This document shows, piece by piece, positions 1 to 8,369 of a DNA stretch of 34,373 bases (positions within the stretch are counted from its first letter, which is position 1; each line of letters opens with the position of its first letter). The notes under the pieces are model-generated. The model was not told the origin of the DNA. It saw nothing but the letters and a program-made list of their open reading frames with translations, and ran no database searches. A program made the translations under genes and the position numbers. Source of the stretch: an uncultured Bacteroidales bacterium (GTDB taxonomy: Bacteria; Bacteroidota; Bacteroidia; Bacteroidales; Paludibacteraceae); NCBI GenBank assembly GCA_946617165.1, contig CAMOJP010000015.1, positions 1-34,373 of the forward strand, read 5' to 3'.

Positions 1-45
1 AAGGAGAGCTACCGAGGTGATGGAGATAATAAATAGCTTTTTCAT
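1..45 (-). CDS. Start of a SusD/RagB-type outer-membrane lipoprotein (partial, cut by window edge)
   Basis: An ATG on the minus strand at 45-43 opens a frame that stays open to the window edge and reads MKKLFIISITSVALL, a basic N-terminus followed by a hydrophobic stretch, i.e. the start of a signal peptide. It begins 26 bp after the stop codon of a SusC porin on the same strand. In Bacteroidota the gene directly downstream of susC is almost always susD, the surface glycan-binding lipoprotein that caps the SusC barrel. The identity therefore rests on position plus the signal sequence. The lipobox and the body of the protein lie outside the window. Confidence 0.6.
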   Translation of the reverse strand, partial: MKKLFIISITSVALL

Positions 46-71
46 ATTCTATTCAATTAATACGGTTAACA

Positions 72-3053
72 TTATAAGAGGTTAAGACTCAATCCAAACA
101 TTACGTTGCAAACGGAAGGATAGAAGCCTGAAGCGTCGATACCCGGGCTCCAGATAGATGATGTATCCACCTCAGGATCGATACCCGAATAACCGGTGAT
201 TGTGAATACGTTCTCAGCCGTTGCGTGGAGACGAAGCGATTGTACATACTTGGACTCCGGGAAACGGAACGTATAACCTACGGTTATGTTATCCAGTTTG
301 AGGTATGAACCATCCTCCAGATAGTAGTCAGAGAAGACGCCTTGACGATAAACGGTTCTGTACTTAGCCAGTCCCTCTACGTCCTTCATGAAGACGTTCA
401 GACCTTGTGACTTCTGAGGACCATATGCCCAGCGCTTAACGTTCAGCACGTCGTTACCTACTACACCACGGAAAAAGAGTGTGATGTCGAGGTCTTTCCA
501 CTTAATCGTATTGTTCCATCCGAAGGTCATGAGCGGTTGAGCGTTACCGATCTTCTGGAGCTTGTTCTTGCCTTTATCGTCCTTCTCGTAAACGAGTTTG
601 TTCTTGTCGGTGATAGATTCTACTTTGTATCCGTAGAACGTACCAACGGACTCGCCCTCGACAATCTTCTGGGTGTTAACACCCTGCAGACCGTTCTCAC
701 CTACACCACCGCAAAGCATCTCGGAATAAGCCAGTTCATAGGTCTTGCCCTCGAGCGTTACGTTACCGGAGAGTTTCTTAATCTTGTTGTCGTTGAACGC
801 CATCGTAACCGTGGTAGCCCACTCCCAGTTATTGCGTTGTACAGGAATACCCGTGAGGGCGATTTCTATACCCTTGGAAGTAATCTCACCGCAGTTAGCC
901 AACAGTTTGTTGTATGGGAACGGAGGAGTCGGTACATCGTACTCCCAGAGAAGGTCTTTCGTATCACGGTAGTACAAGTCAATATTACCGGACAGACGGT
1001 TCTTGAGGAAGGAGAAGTCGATACCTACGTTATACTCGTATTTCTTCTCCCAACGCAGGTCCGGGTTAGCGTTCTGGTTAACACCGTAGGTTTGTACCCA
1101 AGCGCCGTTGTACCAGAATGTACCACCGGCTGTAAGGAGCTGTTTGGACTGGAGGTCGGAACCGAGGTTGTTACCCGTAATACCGAAACCGGCACGGAGC
1201 TTGAGGTCATTACACCAGTCTTGGTCGTACATGAAGTTCTCACCGGAGATACGCCAACCGGCACTGACTGCAGGGAACCATCCCCACTTGTGGTCATCAC
1301 CGAAACGGCTCGAACCCTCAGCACGGAGAGATACAGAGAGGAGGTATTTCTCGTTGTAGTTATAGTTAACACGGGCGAAGGCAGCAGCGAGTACGTTGGA
1401 GTTACGCCAAGAGTTAACGGTAAGTTTTGACTTATCGGTCAGACCGTCCTTCATTGAATAGTACTTGTAGTTATCGGTCGGGAAGCCGTTGTTGGACATC
1501 TCCTGGCCGTCGTAGAAGAACTTCTGGTAAGAGAAACCGGCAACAGCTGCGATATTGTGGCCGTTCCAACCGTTAGCATAGTCAACAGTAGCCTCATAGA
1601 GTTGGTTGAAGTTCGTCTCAGCCTTGCGCCAAGCAGTACCGGCGTTCTCGAGGTCGGTATCGTACTTCTGCGAAGTATAGCTGTAGTTGTGGTTGTCACC
1701 CTCCTCCAAAGCAGCGAAAGCGTTAATCTTCAAGCCCGGAACAGGTTTGATATTCAGCGTAGCGCGAACAGAACCGCGGAAATAGTTACCGTCTTGGTAA
1801 GACTCTTTCTGGTCCGTACCGGCAATCGGGTTAGCTTGTCCCGAACCACTCGGAATGAAATAACCGGAAGTGGTGGTCTCGTCCATAATAGGATATGTCG
1901 GGTTCAGCGTAGCAGCCTGTTTGAAGTCGCCGCAGTCGTAGTTGTTCTTATAGTGCATATAAGAGAAGTCGTATTGGAGTTGCAGCCAGCCCTGCAATGC
2001 CTTCTGGTCGGCAGCGAACTTGGCAATAACCTCCTGGCGGTCGGTGTTTTTAGCCAGACCTTCTGCGTACTTGTAGTTAATGGAAGTACGGTAGTTGAAG
2101 TTCTTCGTAGCACCGGACAGCGCGATATTATGGTTGGTTGTAACAGCAGCCTTCTTCATGGCAGCTGCCATCCAGTCGGTATTATACTCCTCACCGTTAG
2201 GCCCGGTATAGAGAACAGGTTTAACCTTACCGCCTGACAACTCCGCGAGGTTGCGGAACTGCTCTGCTGTAGCGAAACCGGTATTCGTACGCGGAGCGGA
2301 TACGGAAACGTAAGCGTTATACTCTACGTTCATCTTGCCGCACTCGCCGCCTTCACCGTTCTGGGCACGCTTGGTGGTGATAAGGATGACACCGTTGGTA
2401 CCACGTGTACCGTAGATAGCAGCGGCGGAACCGTCCTTCAATACGTCCATCGAAGCAATCTCGTCCGGAGCGATATTGTCAATACCCGATACAGGCACAC
2501 CGTCCACGATATACAACGGAGCGGAACCCGTACCTTTACCCAGCGTAGATGTACCACGGATCTGGATAGAATAACCGCCTTGGGTCGGGTCAGAAGAGGT
2601 GTGGGCGATGTTCAAACCCGCAACCTTACCTTGCAGCAAGCCGACAGGATTGGACTTGACACCGGCGTTGAAGTCCTCTGCCTTCACAGAAGCTACGGAA
2701 CCGGTTACCTCTTTTTTCTTCTGAGAACCGTAACCAATGGCTACAACCTCTTGAATCTCATAGGAGTCCTCTTTCAACTGAACCTTCATGCCGTTCGTGG
2801 CGGCAACGGTCTGTGTTTGGAAACCCATGTAGCTGATTTGTAATTCAGCACCTTCGGGTACGTTCAATTCGAAGTTACCGTCAAAGTCCGTTATCACACC
2901 GTTGGTTGTACCCACCTGGAGTACACTGGCGCCGATAATAGGCTCGCCGGTAGATGCTTCATAAACAGTACCACGGATTTGAGCCTGAGCCTGTGCAGCA
3001 AACAGCACGGCTACAGTCATCAAAACGAGCGATAATAGTTTGTGTTTCATCAT
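72..3053 (-). CDS. susC: SusC/RagA-family TonB-linked outer-membrane transporter
   Basis: A 993-residue protein in the usual size range of SusC porins, which import oligosaccharides (or peptides) across the outer membrane using TonB energy, together with a SusD lipoprotein. Residues 1-25 are a signal peptide ending AQAQAQ. Residues about 26-100 are the carboxypeptidase-regulatory-like beta-sandwich typical of SusC (IRGTVYEASTGEPIIGAS). A TonB-box-like EVVAIGYG segment follows, then the plug domain with the family motifs LYIVDGVP and AAIYGTRGTNGVILITTK. The rest is beta-barrel, rich in aromatic and Asn/Gly turns. It starts at the first of two adjacent ATG codons. It lies 27 bp downstream of an SLC45-type sugar transporter and 26 bp upstream of a probable susD, so it is probably co-transcribed with both. 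The substrate cannot be read from the sequence; the transporter suggests a glucoside-type glycan. Confidence 0.95.
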   Translation of the reverse strand: MMKHKLLSLVLMTVAVLFAAQAQAQIRGTVYEASTGEPIIGASVLQVGTTNGVITDFDGNFELNVPEGAELQISYMGFQTQTVAATNGMKVQLKEDSYEIQEVVAIGYGSQKKKEVTGSVASVKAEDFNAGVKSNPVGLLQGKVAGLNIAHTSSDPTQGGYSIQIRGTSTLGKGTGSAPLYIVDGVPVSGIDNIAPDEIASMDVLKDGSAAAIYGTRGTNGVILITTKRAQNGEGGECGKMNVEYNAYVSVSAPRTNTGFATAEQFRNLAELSGGKVKPVLYTGPNGEEYNTDWMAAAMKKAAVTTNHNIALSGATKNFNYRTSINYKYAEGLAKNTDRQEVIAKFAADQKALQGWLQLQYDFSYMHYKNNYDCGDFKQAATLNPTYPIMDETTTSGYFIPSGSGQANPIAGTDQKESYQDGNYFRGSVRATLNIKPVPGLKINAFAALEEGDNHNYSYTSQKYDTDLENAGTAWRKAETNFNQLYEATVDYANGWNGHNIAAVAGFSYQKFFYDGQEMSNNGFPTDNYKYYSMKDGLTDKSKLTVNSWRNSNVLAAAFARVNYNYNEKYLLSVSLRAEGSSRFGDDHKWGWFPAVSAGWRISGENFMYDQDWCNDLKLRAGFGITGNNLGSDLQSKQLLTAGGTFWYNGAWVQTYGVNQNANPDLRWEKKYEYNVGIDFSFLKNRLSGNIDLYYRDTKDLLWEYDVPTPPFPYNKLLANCGEITSKGIEIALTGIPVQRNNWEWATTVTMAFNDNKIKKLSGNVTLEGKTYELAYSEMLCGGVGENGLQGVNTQKIVEGESVGTFYGYKVESITDKNKLVYEKDDKGKNKLQKIGNAQPLMTFGWNNTIKWKDLDITLFFRGVVGNDVLNVKRWAYGPQKSQGLNVFMKDVEGLAKYRTVYRQGVFSDYYLEDGSYLKLDNITVGYTFRFPESKYVQSLRLHATAENVFTITGYSGIDPEVDTSSIWSPGIDASGFYPSVCNVMFGLSLNLL

Positions 3054-3080
3054 CGATTAATTAGTTGGTTAATTTATTAG

Positions 3081-4418
3081 TTATTTTTCTTTAATAAGCG
3101 CTACACATAATGCTCCGCATACAAGCAGGCCGCCGGCTACAGCCAACATTCCCACCTGCGCGCCTGCGCATATGTATTTAAGGAGCAGACCTCCGCAAAG
3201 GGCTGCAACAATCTGAGGAATACAAATCGTGCAGTTGAACAATCCCAGGAGTGCCCCCATATGCTTGCTGCCCGAGATAGCGTTCGTGATAATCGTGAAC
3301 GGCAATGCCAACATCGCAGCCCAGGCGGCACCGATAAGCAGGTAGCTCAGCCACAGCACGTACTGGTTATGCACAAACATCACCGATATAAAGCCGACAG
3401 CTCCCACGAGCAGAGAAATGGCATAAGCACCCTTGTTGCCGCACCAGTGCTCCAGCTTCGGCAGGAAAGCAGCCCACAGCAGGGAACCTACCGCCTGTAC
3501 ACAGAATACGACACCTACCCAGTTACCCGCCATCTGGAACGCTTCGTCAGCGGCACTGACACCGTTCCATCCGAAACAGTTGGCGGCGATACCGCCGTTG
3601 GAGTAGGTCCACATATACATAAACGCCGCCCAGCAGAAGAACTGCACAAGGCCCACCGTAATAAACGCGCGTACGATACGGCCCGTATTAGCCTCGCCTT
3701 CAGCAGATTGCTCCTCTTTCTTGTTCAGGCCGTGGAACTCTGCATACTCCTGCGGGTCCATCTCTTCCACTACAAGGAACGTATAGAGCGAGCACAGGAT
3801 AAGGATAGCAGCTCCTACGTAGAACGACCACTTCACCGAATCCGGCACAACACCTTCCGGCGCCGTATTGGCAATACCGATCCACGTGAAGAATATCGGG
3901 AACAGGTAACCCACTACCGAACCGGCATTACACAGCGCGGACTGGATAGCATAAGCCGTACCCTTCTGCTTCTCGTTCACCATATCGCCTACCATCATCT
4001 TGAACGGCTGCATGGCGATATTGATGGACGTATCCAGGAACATAAGGGACATCAACCCGAACCACATCGCCGAGTTCAGCCCCAGCCATACGCGCTGCTC
4101 AAACGAGAAATCACCCGCGTTAGGCAGCAATATCATCACCGCTACGGCGATTAACGCACCAATAAGCAGATAGAACTTACGGCGGCCGAAGAACTTACCA
4201 AACCACGTCTTGTCCGACAATACACCGATAACAGGTTGCACAATCATACCCATCAGCGGAGGAAGAATCCAGAAGAAAGAAAGTTGGTGAGGGTCAGCGC
4301 CAAGAGTGGCAAAAATACGAGAAATGTTAGCTGATTGCAACGCGTACGCGATTTGTACGCCAAAGAAGCCAAAACTCAGATTAAACAATTGTCCTATTGA
4401 CAAATCCCTTTTATCCAT
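3081..4418 (-). CDS. MFS sugar transporter, SLC45 type
   Basis: A 445-residue integral membrane protein with about twelve hydrophobic helices and a charged central loop near residues 225-250 (VVEEMDPQEYAEFHGLNKKEE). The N-terminal region resembles bacterial SLC45-like disaccharide/proton symporters: FFGRRKFYLLIG after helix 2, QPVIGVLSDKT, and a conserved MVGDMVNEKQKGTAYA segment. It probably moves a mono- or disaccharide across the inner membrane, completing the uptake route begun by the SusC/SusD pair immediately downstream. It is first in the minus-strand unit and has a good Bacteroidota promoter just upstream (4445-4476). The ATG at 4418 is chosen because it starts the conserved N-terminus and lies about 20 nt from the predicted transcription start. 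The exact sugar is not predictable; maltose or sucrose is the inference from family members known to me. Confidence 0.85.
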   Translation of the reverse strand: MDKRDLSIGQLFNLSFGFFGVQIAYALQSANISRIFATLGADPHQLSFFWILPPLMGMIVQPVIGVLSDKTWFGKFFGRRKFYLLIGALIAVAVMILLPNAGDFSFEQRVWLGLNSAMWFGLMSLMFLDTSINIAMQPFKMMVGDMVNEKQKGTAYAIQSALCNAGSVVGYLFPIFFTWIGIANTAPEGVVPDSVKWSFYVGAAILILCSLYTFLVVEEMDPQEYAEFHGLNKKEEQSAEGEANTGRIVRAFITVGLVQFFCWAAFMYMWTYSNGGIAANCFGWNGVSAADEAFQMAGNWVGVVFCVQAVGSLLWAAFLPKLEHWCGNKGAYAISLLVGAVGFISVMFVHNQYVLWLSYLLIGAAWAAMLALPFTIITNAISGSKHMGALLGLFNCTICIPQIVAALCGGLLLKYICAGAQVGMLAVAGGLLVCGALCVALIKEK

Positions 4419-4444
4419 AGATACTAAATTTAAGTTTGACGGTG

Positions 4445-4476
4445 CAAAATTACTATATTTATTTTATATGTGCAAG
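4445..4476 (-). promoter_or_regulatory. Bacteroidota-type promoter for the transporter-susC-susD unit
   Basis: Read on the minus strand, TAATTTTG (4452-4445) fits the -7 consensus TAnnTTTG exactly. CTTG (4476-4473) fits the -33 element TTTG in three of four bases, with a 20-bp spacer, within the usual 19-21. The predicted transcript would start roughly 20 nt before the transporter ATG. No operator or leader structure was recognised. Confidence 0.6.
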
Positions 4477-4513
4477 AGAAAAATTATTTTTTTGCGATTT
4501 TTTTGTAAAAAAA

Positions 4514-4544
4514 TTTGTTATTACATTTTTTTTGATTACCTTTG
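4514..4544 (+). promoter_or_regulatory. Bacteroidota-type promoter for recQ and downstream genes
   Basis: TTTG at 4514-4517 and TACCTTTG at 4537-4544 match both elements of the primary Bacteroidota sigma consensus (TTTG, then TAnnTTTG) with a 19-bp spacer. The region is strongly A/T-rich, as usual for such promoters. The predicted transcript starts around 4550, leaving a leader of about 45-50 nt before the recQ ATG. It is the only clear plus-strand promoter found for the thirteen-gene run to 23142. Confidence 0.7.
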
Positions 4545-4597
4545 CATAATTTTTTTTAGGAAATTGTGTTAAAAAATCAGGCATTGACCCGAACTGT

Positions 4598-6781
4598 ATG
4601 ACAAGACATGAAGAATTAATCGCTGCGCTGCAGCATCATTTTGGGTTCGACTCGTTCAAAGGAAACCAGGAAGCTATCATCAACAACGTGATGGACGGCA
4701 AGGACACTTTTGTGCTCATGCCTACAGGCGGAGGCAAAAGTTTGTGCTACCAGCTGCCGTCGCTGCTGATGGACGGAGTTGCTATCGTCATCTCACCTCT
4801 CATCGCGCTCATGAAAAACCAGGTTGACGCAATGCGCAACTTCTCGGAGGAAGACGGAGTGGCTCATTTTATCAACTCGTCACTCAGCCGTCCGGATATA
4901 GCTGCCGTTAAAGAGGACGTGTTAGCCGGCAAAACCAAACTGCTGTATCTGGCCCCCGAGTCCCTCCAGAAAGACGAAAACGTAGATTTCCTCCGCGGCG
5001 TGAAGATATCGTTCTACGCGGTGGACGAAGCCCACTGTATATCCGAATGGGGACATGATTTCCGACCCGAATACCGTCATATCCGCTCTATGGTACTGCG
5101 TATCGGTAAAGCGCCTATCATCGCGCTCACCGCTACCGCCACACCGAAAGTGCAACACGATATCCAAAAGAACTTGGACATGCTGGACGCTACCATCTTT
5201 AAGTCCAGTTTCAACCGCCCAAACCTCTACTACGAAGTACGGCCGAAAACAGACGATGTGGATAAAGAACTGATTAAGTACATCCGCCAGATGGAGGGCA
5301 AGTCAGGTATCGTTTACTGTCTCGCGCGCAAGGAAGTGGAAGAGTTAGCCAAGACCCTGCAGGTCAATAACATCAGCGCCCTGCCCTATCATGCAGGACT
5401 GGATGCCGCTACCCGCTCAAAGAACCAGGACGATTTCCTTATGGAGAAATGTCAGGTCATCGTCGCTACCATTGCCTTCGGTATGGGTATCGACAAACCC
5501 GACGTGCGTTTCGTTATACACTACGACATCCCTAAGTCATTAGAGGGTTACTACCAGGAGACCGGGCGCGCCGGACGAGACGGAGGAGAAGGGCAGTGCA
5601 TCTGCTTCTACAGCCCGAAAGATATCGAACGGCTGCGTAAGTTCCAGCAGGGCAGACCCGTTGCCGAAGTGGAAATAGGTAACCAGCTGCTCTTCGAGAC
5701 GCAGAGCTATGCCGAGTCCACCATCTGCCGCCGCAAACTGCTGCTGCACTACTTCGGTGAAGACTACGACCAGGACAACTGCGGCATGTGCGACAACTGC
5801 CGCAAGACCTATAAGATGATTGACGCGTCCGAACTGCTGGGGATTATACTGGAGACGGTACAGCTGCTCAACGAGAAATTCAAGGCAGAGCATATCGTGG
5901 ATATCCTCAAGGGCTATCACACTGCCGCCGTACAGAGCTACAAACACTATGACTTGGAGAACTTCGGCGCCGCGGAGGATGAAGAAGAATCCACCCTGCA
6001 CGCTATCATACGCCAGGCGATGCTGAGCGGCTATCTCTCGAAAGATATCGAGTCATACGGAGACCTGAAACTGACAAACGAAGGACGCAAATACCTCAAA
6101 CGCCCGTCTAAGTTCGAAGTGCCTATCGAGGTGAAGGACGAGGACGAAGAGGACATCATCGAAGCCGGTGGCGGAGGAAGTGCCGCAGCAGACGACGTGC
6201 TCTTCTCCATCCTCAAAGACGTACGACGCAAACTGAGCAAGAAAATGGATGTTCCGCCTTTCGTCATCTTCCAGGACCCGAGTCTGGAAGCGATGGCGAC
6301 ATCCTATCCTATCACCATAGAGGAACTGCAGAACATCCCGGGCGTAGGTGCCGGAAAAGCCAAACGCTATGGCGAAGAGTTCCTGCGCGTCATCAAAGAG
6401 TACGTGGACGAAAACGAAATCATCCGTCCGGAAGACCTGCGCGTCCGCACAGTGGCGAAGAACTCCGCACGCAAGATAAGTATCATTCAGGCTATCGACC
6501 GACGCGTCGCACTGGACGACCTGGCGGAGAGCATCGGTATGTCGATGGAGGAAATGCTGGAGGAGATCGAGGCTATCGTCTATAGCGGCACTAAACTCAA
6601 TATAGGTTACTTCATCGACGAAGTGGTGGACCCGGACGAGAAAGAGGAGATTTATGAATACTTCCGCAACGCCGAGAACGATAATATCAAGTTGGCGATG
6701 CAGGAGTTGGGCGAAGACGACTACGACGAGTTGCATGTCCGTTTGGTACGTATCAAGTTCCATAGCGACTTGGGGAACTGA
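4598..6781 (+). CDS. recQ: ATP-dependent DNA helicase RecQ
   Basis: A 727-residue 3'-to-5' superfamily-2 DNA helicase for recombination and fork repair. Helicase motif I (Walker A) is MPTGGGKS at 41-48 and the DEAH box is at 143-146, followed by the RecQ aromatic-rich loop HCISEWGHDFRP. Motif VI is YYQETGRAGRDG. The RecQ-C zinc site is formed by C377, C395, C398 and C401. An HRDC domain lies around residues 537-612 (helix-hairpin-like IPGVGAGKAKRYGEE). A further tail of about 115 residues (613-727), longer than in E. coli RecQ, looks like a winged or helix-turn-helix module (VALDDLAESIGMSMEEMLEEI). The ATG at 4598 follows a consensus promoter with a short leader. The TGA stop overlaps the rimO ATG by one base (TGATG), implying translational coupling. 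Confidence 0.97.
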   Translation: MTRHEELIAALQHHFGFDSFKGNQEAIINNVMDGKDTFVLMPTGGGKSLCYQLPSLLMDGVAIVISPLIALMKNQVDAMRNFSEEDGVAHFINSSLSRPDIAAVKEDVLAGKTKLLYLAPESLQKDENVDFLRGVKISFYAVDEAHCISEWGHDFRPEYRHIRSMVLRIGKAPIIALTATATPKVQHDIQKNLDMLDATIFKSSFNRPNLYYEVRPKTDDVDKELIKYIRQMEGKSGIVYCLARKEVEELAKTLQVNNISALPYHAGLDAATRSKNQDDFLMEKCQVIVATIAFGMGIDKPDVRFVIHYDIPKSLEGYYQETGRAGRDGGEGQCICFYSPKDIERLRKFQQGRPVAEVEIGNQLLFETQSYAESTICRRKLLLHYFGEDYDQDNCGMCDNCRKTYKMIDASELLGIILETVQLLNEKFKAEHIVDILKGYHTAAVQSYKHYDLENFGAAEDEEESTLHAIIRQAMLSGYLSKDIESYGDLKLTNEGRKYLKRPSKFEVPIEVKDEDEEDIIEAGGGGSAAADDVLFSILKDVRRKLSKKMDVPPFVIFQDPSLEAMATSYPITIEELQNIPGVGAGKAKRYGEEFLRVIKEYVDENEIIRPEDLRVRTVAKNSARKISIIQAIDRRVALDDLAESIGMSMEEMLEEIEAIVYSGTKLNIGYFIDEVVDPDEKEEIYEYFRNAENDNIKLAMQELGEDDYDELHVRLVRIKFHSDLGN

Positions 6782-8082
6782 TGAAGAAAGATATAGACAT
6801 AATCAGTCTCGGCTGCTCGAAGAACCTGGTGGATACGGAGCGGCTGATGAGGAAAATGGAAGCGCTGGGATATACCTGCCATTTTGACCCGGAACAACCG
6901 GCGGCACCGGTACTGGTGATTAACACCTGCGGCTTCATCGGCGACGCCAAGGAAGAGAGTATCAATACCATTCTCGCCAACGCGCTGCGCAAGAAAGCCA
7001 AAACCCACAGACTGGAAAGACTCTACGTGATGGGATGTCTCAGTCAGCGCTATATGGCACAACTCACCGACGAGATACCGGAAGTGGACGGATGGTACGG
7101 GAAGTTCGATTATGAAGGTATCTTGGACCGGTTGAAAGAACATACACCTTCCCGCACACCGTGGTACGAGCGCACGCTAACTACACCAAGTCACTATGCC
7201 TATCTGAAGATATCGGAAGGCTGCAACCGGATGTGCTCCTACTGCGCGATACCCCTTATCACGGGACGGCACACATCCATACCGATGGAGGATTTGATAC
7301 GGGAAGCCGAATACCTGCGCGACCGCGGGGTGAAAGAACTGAATGTGATTGCACAGGACCTCTCCAGCTACGGATTAGACCTATATAAAACACATAAACT
7401 GCCGGAGTTGGTGGAACGCCTCGCGCATATAGACGGTATCCGATGGATCCGGCTGCACTACGCCTACCCTACCGACTTCCCGGATGAACTGTTAGACGTG
7501 ATGGCGCGCAACGATAATGTATGCAAATATCTGGATATCGCGCTGCAGCACTGTACAACACATATGCTCAGTCAGATGCGACGCCACATCACACAGGAAG
7601 AACAAGACGCACTCATCCGACGTATCCGCGAACGCGTACCGGGAATATGCCTGCGTACCACACTGATGGTGGGACATCCGGGCGAGACGGAAGAAGACTT
7701 TGAACAACTCAAACAATGGGTACGCACAATGCGCTTTGACCGCATGGGAGCCTTCGCTTACTCCGACGAGGAAGGTACATACGCCAATCGCCACTATAAT
7801 GACGATATACCCGACGAGGTCAAACAACTCCGACTAAGCGAACTCATGGCCGTTCAGCAGGATATATCCGCCGAACTCATGCAGAAGAAAGTAGGGCAAA
7901 CGATGACCGTGGTCATTGACCGGCTTGAAGACGGATTATATATCGGACGGACGGAATTTGACTCGCCGGAAGTGGACTGCGAAGTGCTCGTCGAACATGA
8001 CGATGAACTACAGATTGGACAATTCTATAACGTACTAATAACCAAAGCGGAGGAATTTGACCTCTACGGAAAAATATGTTGA
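6781..8082 (+). CDS. rimO: Ribosomal protein uS12 methylthiotransferase RimO
   Basis: A 433-residue radical-SAM enzyme that adds a methylthio group to the conserved aspartate of ribosomal protein S12. The N-terminal UPF0004 domain carries the cluster-binding cysteines C12 (SLGCSKN), C50 (NTCGF) and C86 (MGCLSQR). The radical-SAM motif CxxxCxxC is at C148, C152 and C155 (EGCNRMCSYC). The C-terminal part (about 370-433) is the TRAM domain. The opening IISLGCSKNLVDTE is characteristic of RimO rather than MiaB. It overlaps recQ by one base and the following HU gene by seven. Confidence 0.96.
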   Translation: MKKDIDIISLGCSKNLVDTERLMRKMEALGYTCHFDPEQPAAPVLVINTCGFIGDAKEESINTILANALRKKAKTHRLERLYVMGCLSQRYMAQLTDEIPEVDGWYGKFDYEGILDRLKEHTPSRTPWYERTLTTPSHYAYLKISEGCNRMCSYCAIPLITGRHTSIPMEDLIREAEYLRDRGVKELNVIAQDLSSYGLDLYKTHKLPELVERLAHIDGIRWIRLHYAYPTDFPDELLDVMARNDNVCKYLDIALQHCTTHMLSQMRRHITQEEQDALIRRIRERVPGICLRTTLMVGHPGETEEDFEQLKQWVRTMRFDRMGAFAYSDEEGTYANRHYNDDIPDEVKQLRLSELMAVQQDISAELMQKKVGQTMTVVIDRLEDGLYIGRTEFDSPEVDCEVLVEHDDELQIGQFYNVLITKAEEFDLYGKIC

Positions 8083-8357
8083 CTAAAGATCTAATTGCCG
8101 AAATCGCAACCCAAACAGGTATGACCAAGCGTCGTACGGAGGAGTTGCTCGACGCTACTACCGGTGTGGTGGTAGAGAATTTATTACAAGGCCGCTCTGT
8201 ACAACTGCAGGGCCTTGGAGCGTTGGAAATCAAGGACAAGAGTGCACGGACAATTGTGCATCCCAAAACGGGTGAACGTACCGTCGTGCCTGCAAAACAG
8301 CAACTCATCCTGCGTCCGACTGCAAGCATTAAGGAACTATTAAATGGTAACCGTTAA
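8076..8357 (+). CDS. HU/IHF-family DNA-binding protein
   Basis: A 93-residue protein of typical HU length. It has two N-terminal helices (LTKDLIAEIATQTGMTKRRT), then the beta-saddle GLGALEIKDKSAR, and a DNA-binding arm with the conserved HPKTGE turn, including the proline that intercalates into the minor groove in HU/IHF proteins. It ends with the usual C-terminal helix (SIKELL). HU proteins bend and compact DNA as dimers. The ATG at 8076 lies inside the last codons of rimO, and the next gene, also HU-containing, follows after 12 bp. Pairing between the two HU chains is an attractive inference. Confidence 0.93.
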   Translation: MLTKDLIAEIATQTGMTKRRTEELLDATTGVVVENLLQGRSVQLQGLGALEIKDKSARTIVHPKTGERTVVPAKQQLILRPTASIKELLNGNR

Positions 8358-8369
8358 ACGAAAAGCACT

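Noticed and set aside
537..1430. A 297-codon open frame antisense to susC
   Set aside because: It lies wholly within the SusC barrel-coding region and encodes no recognisable protein.
3261..4154. A 297-codon open frame antisense to the sugar transporter
   Set aside because: The product is polar, rich in His/Arg and without domains; the opposite strand encodes an obvious membrane transporter.
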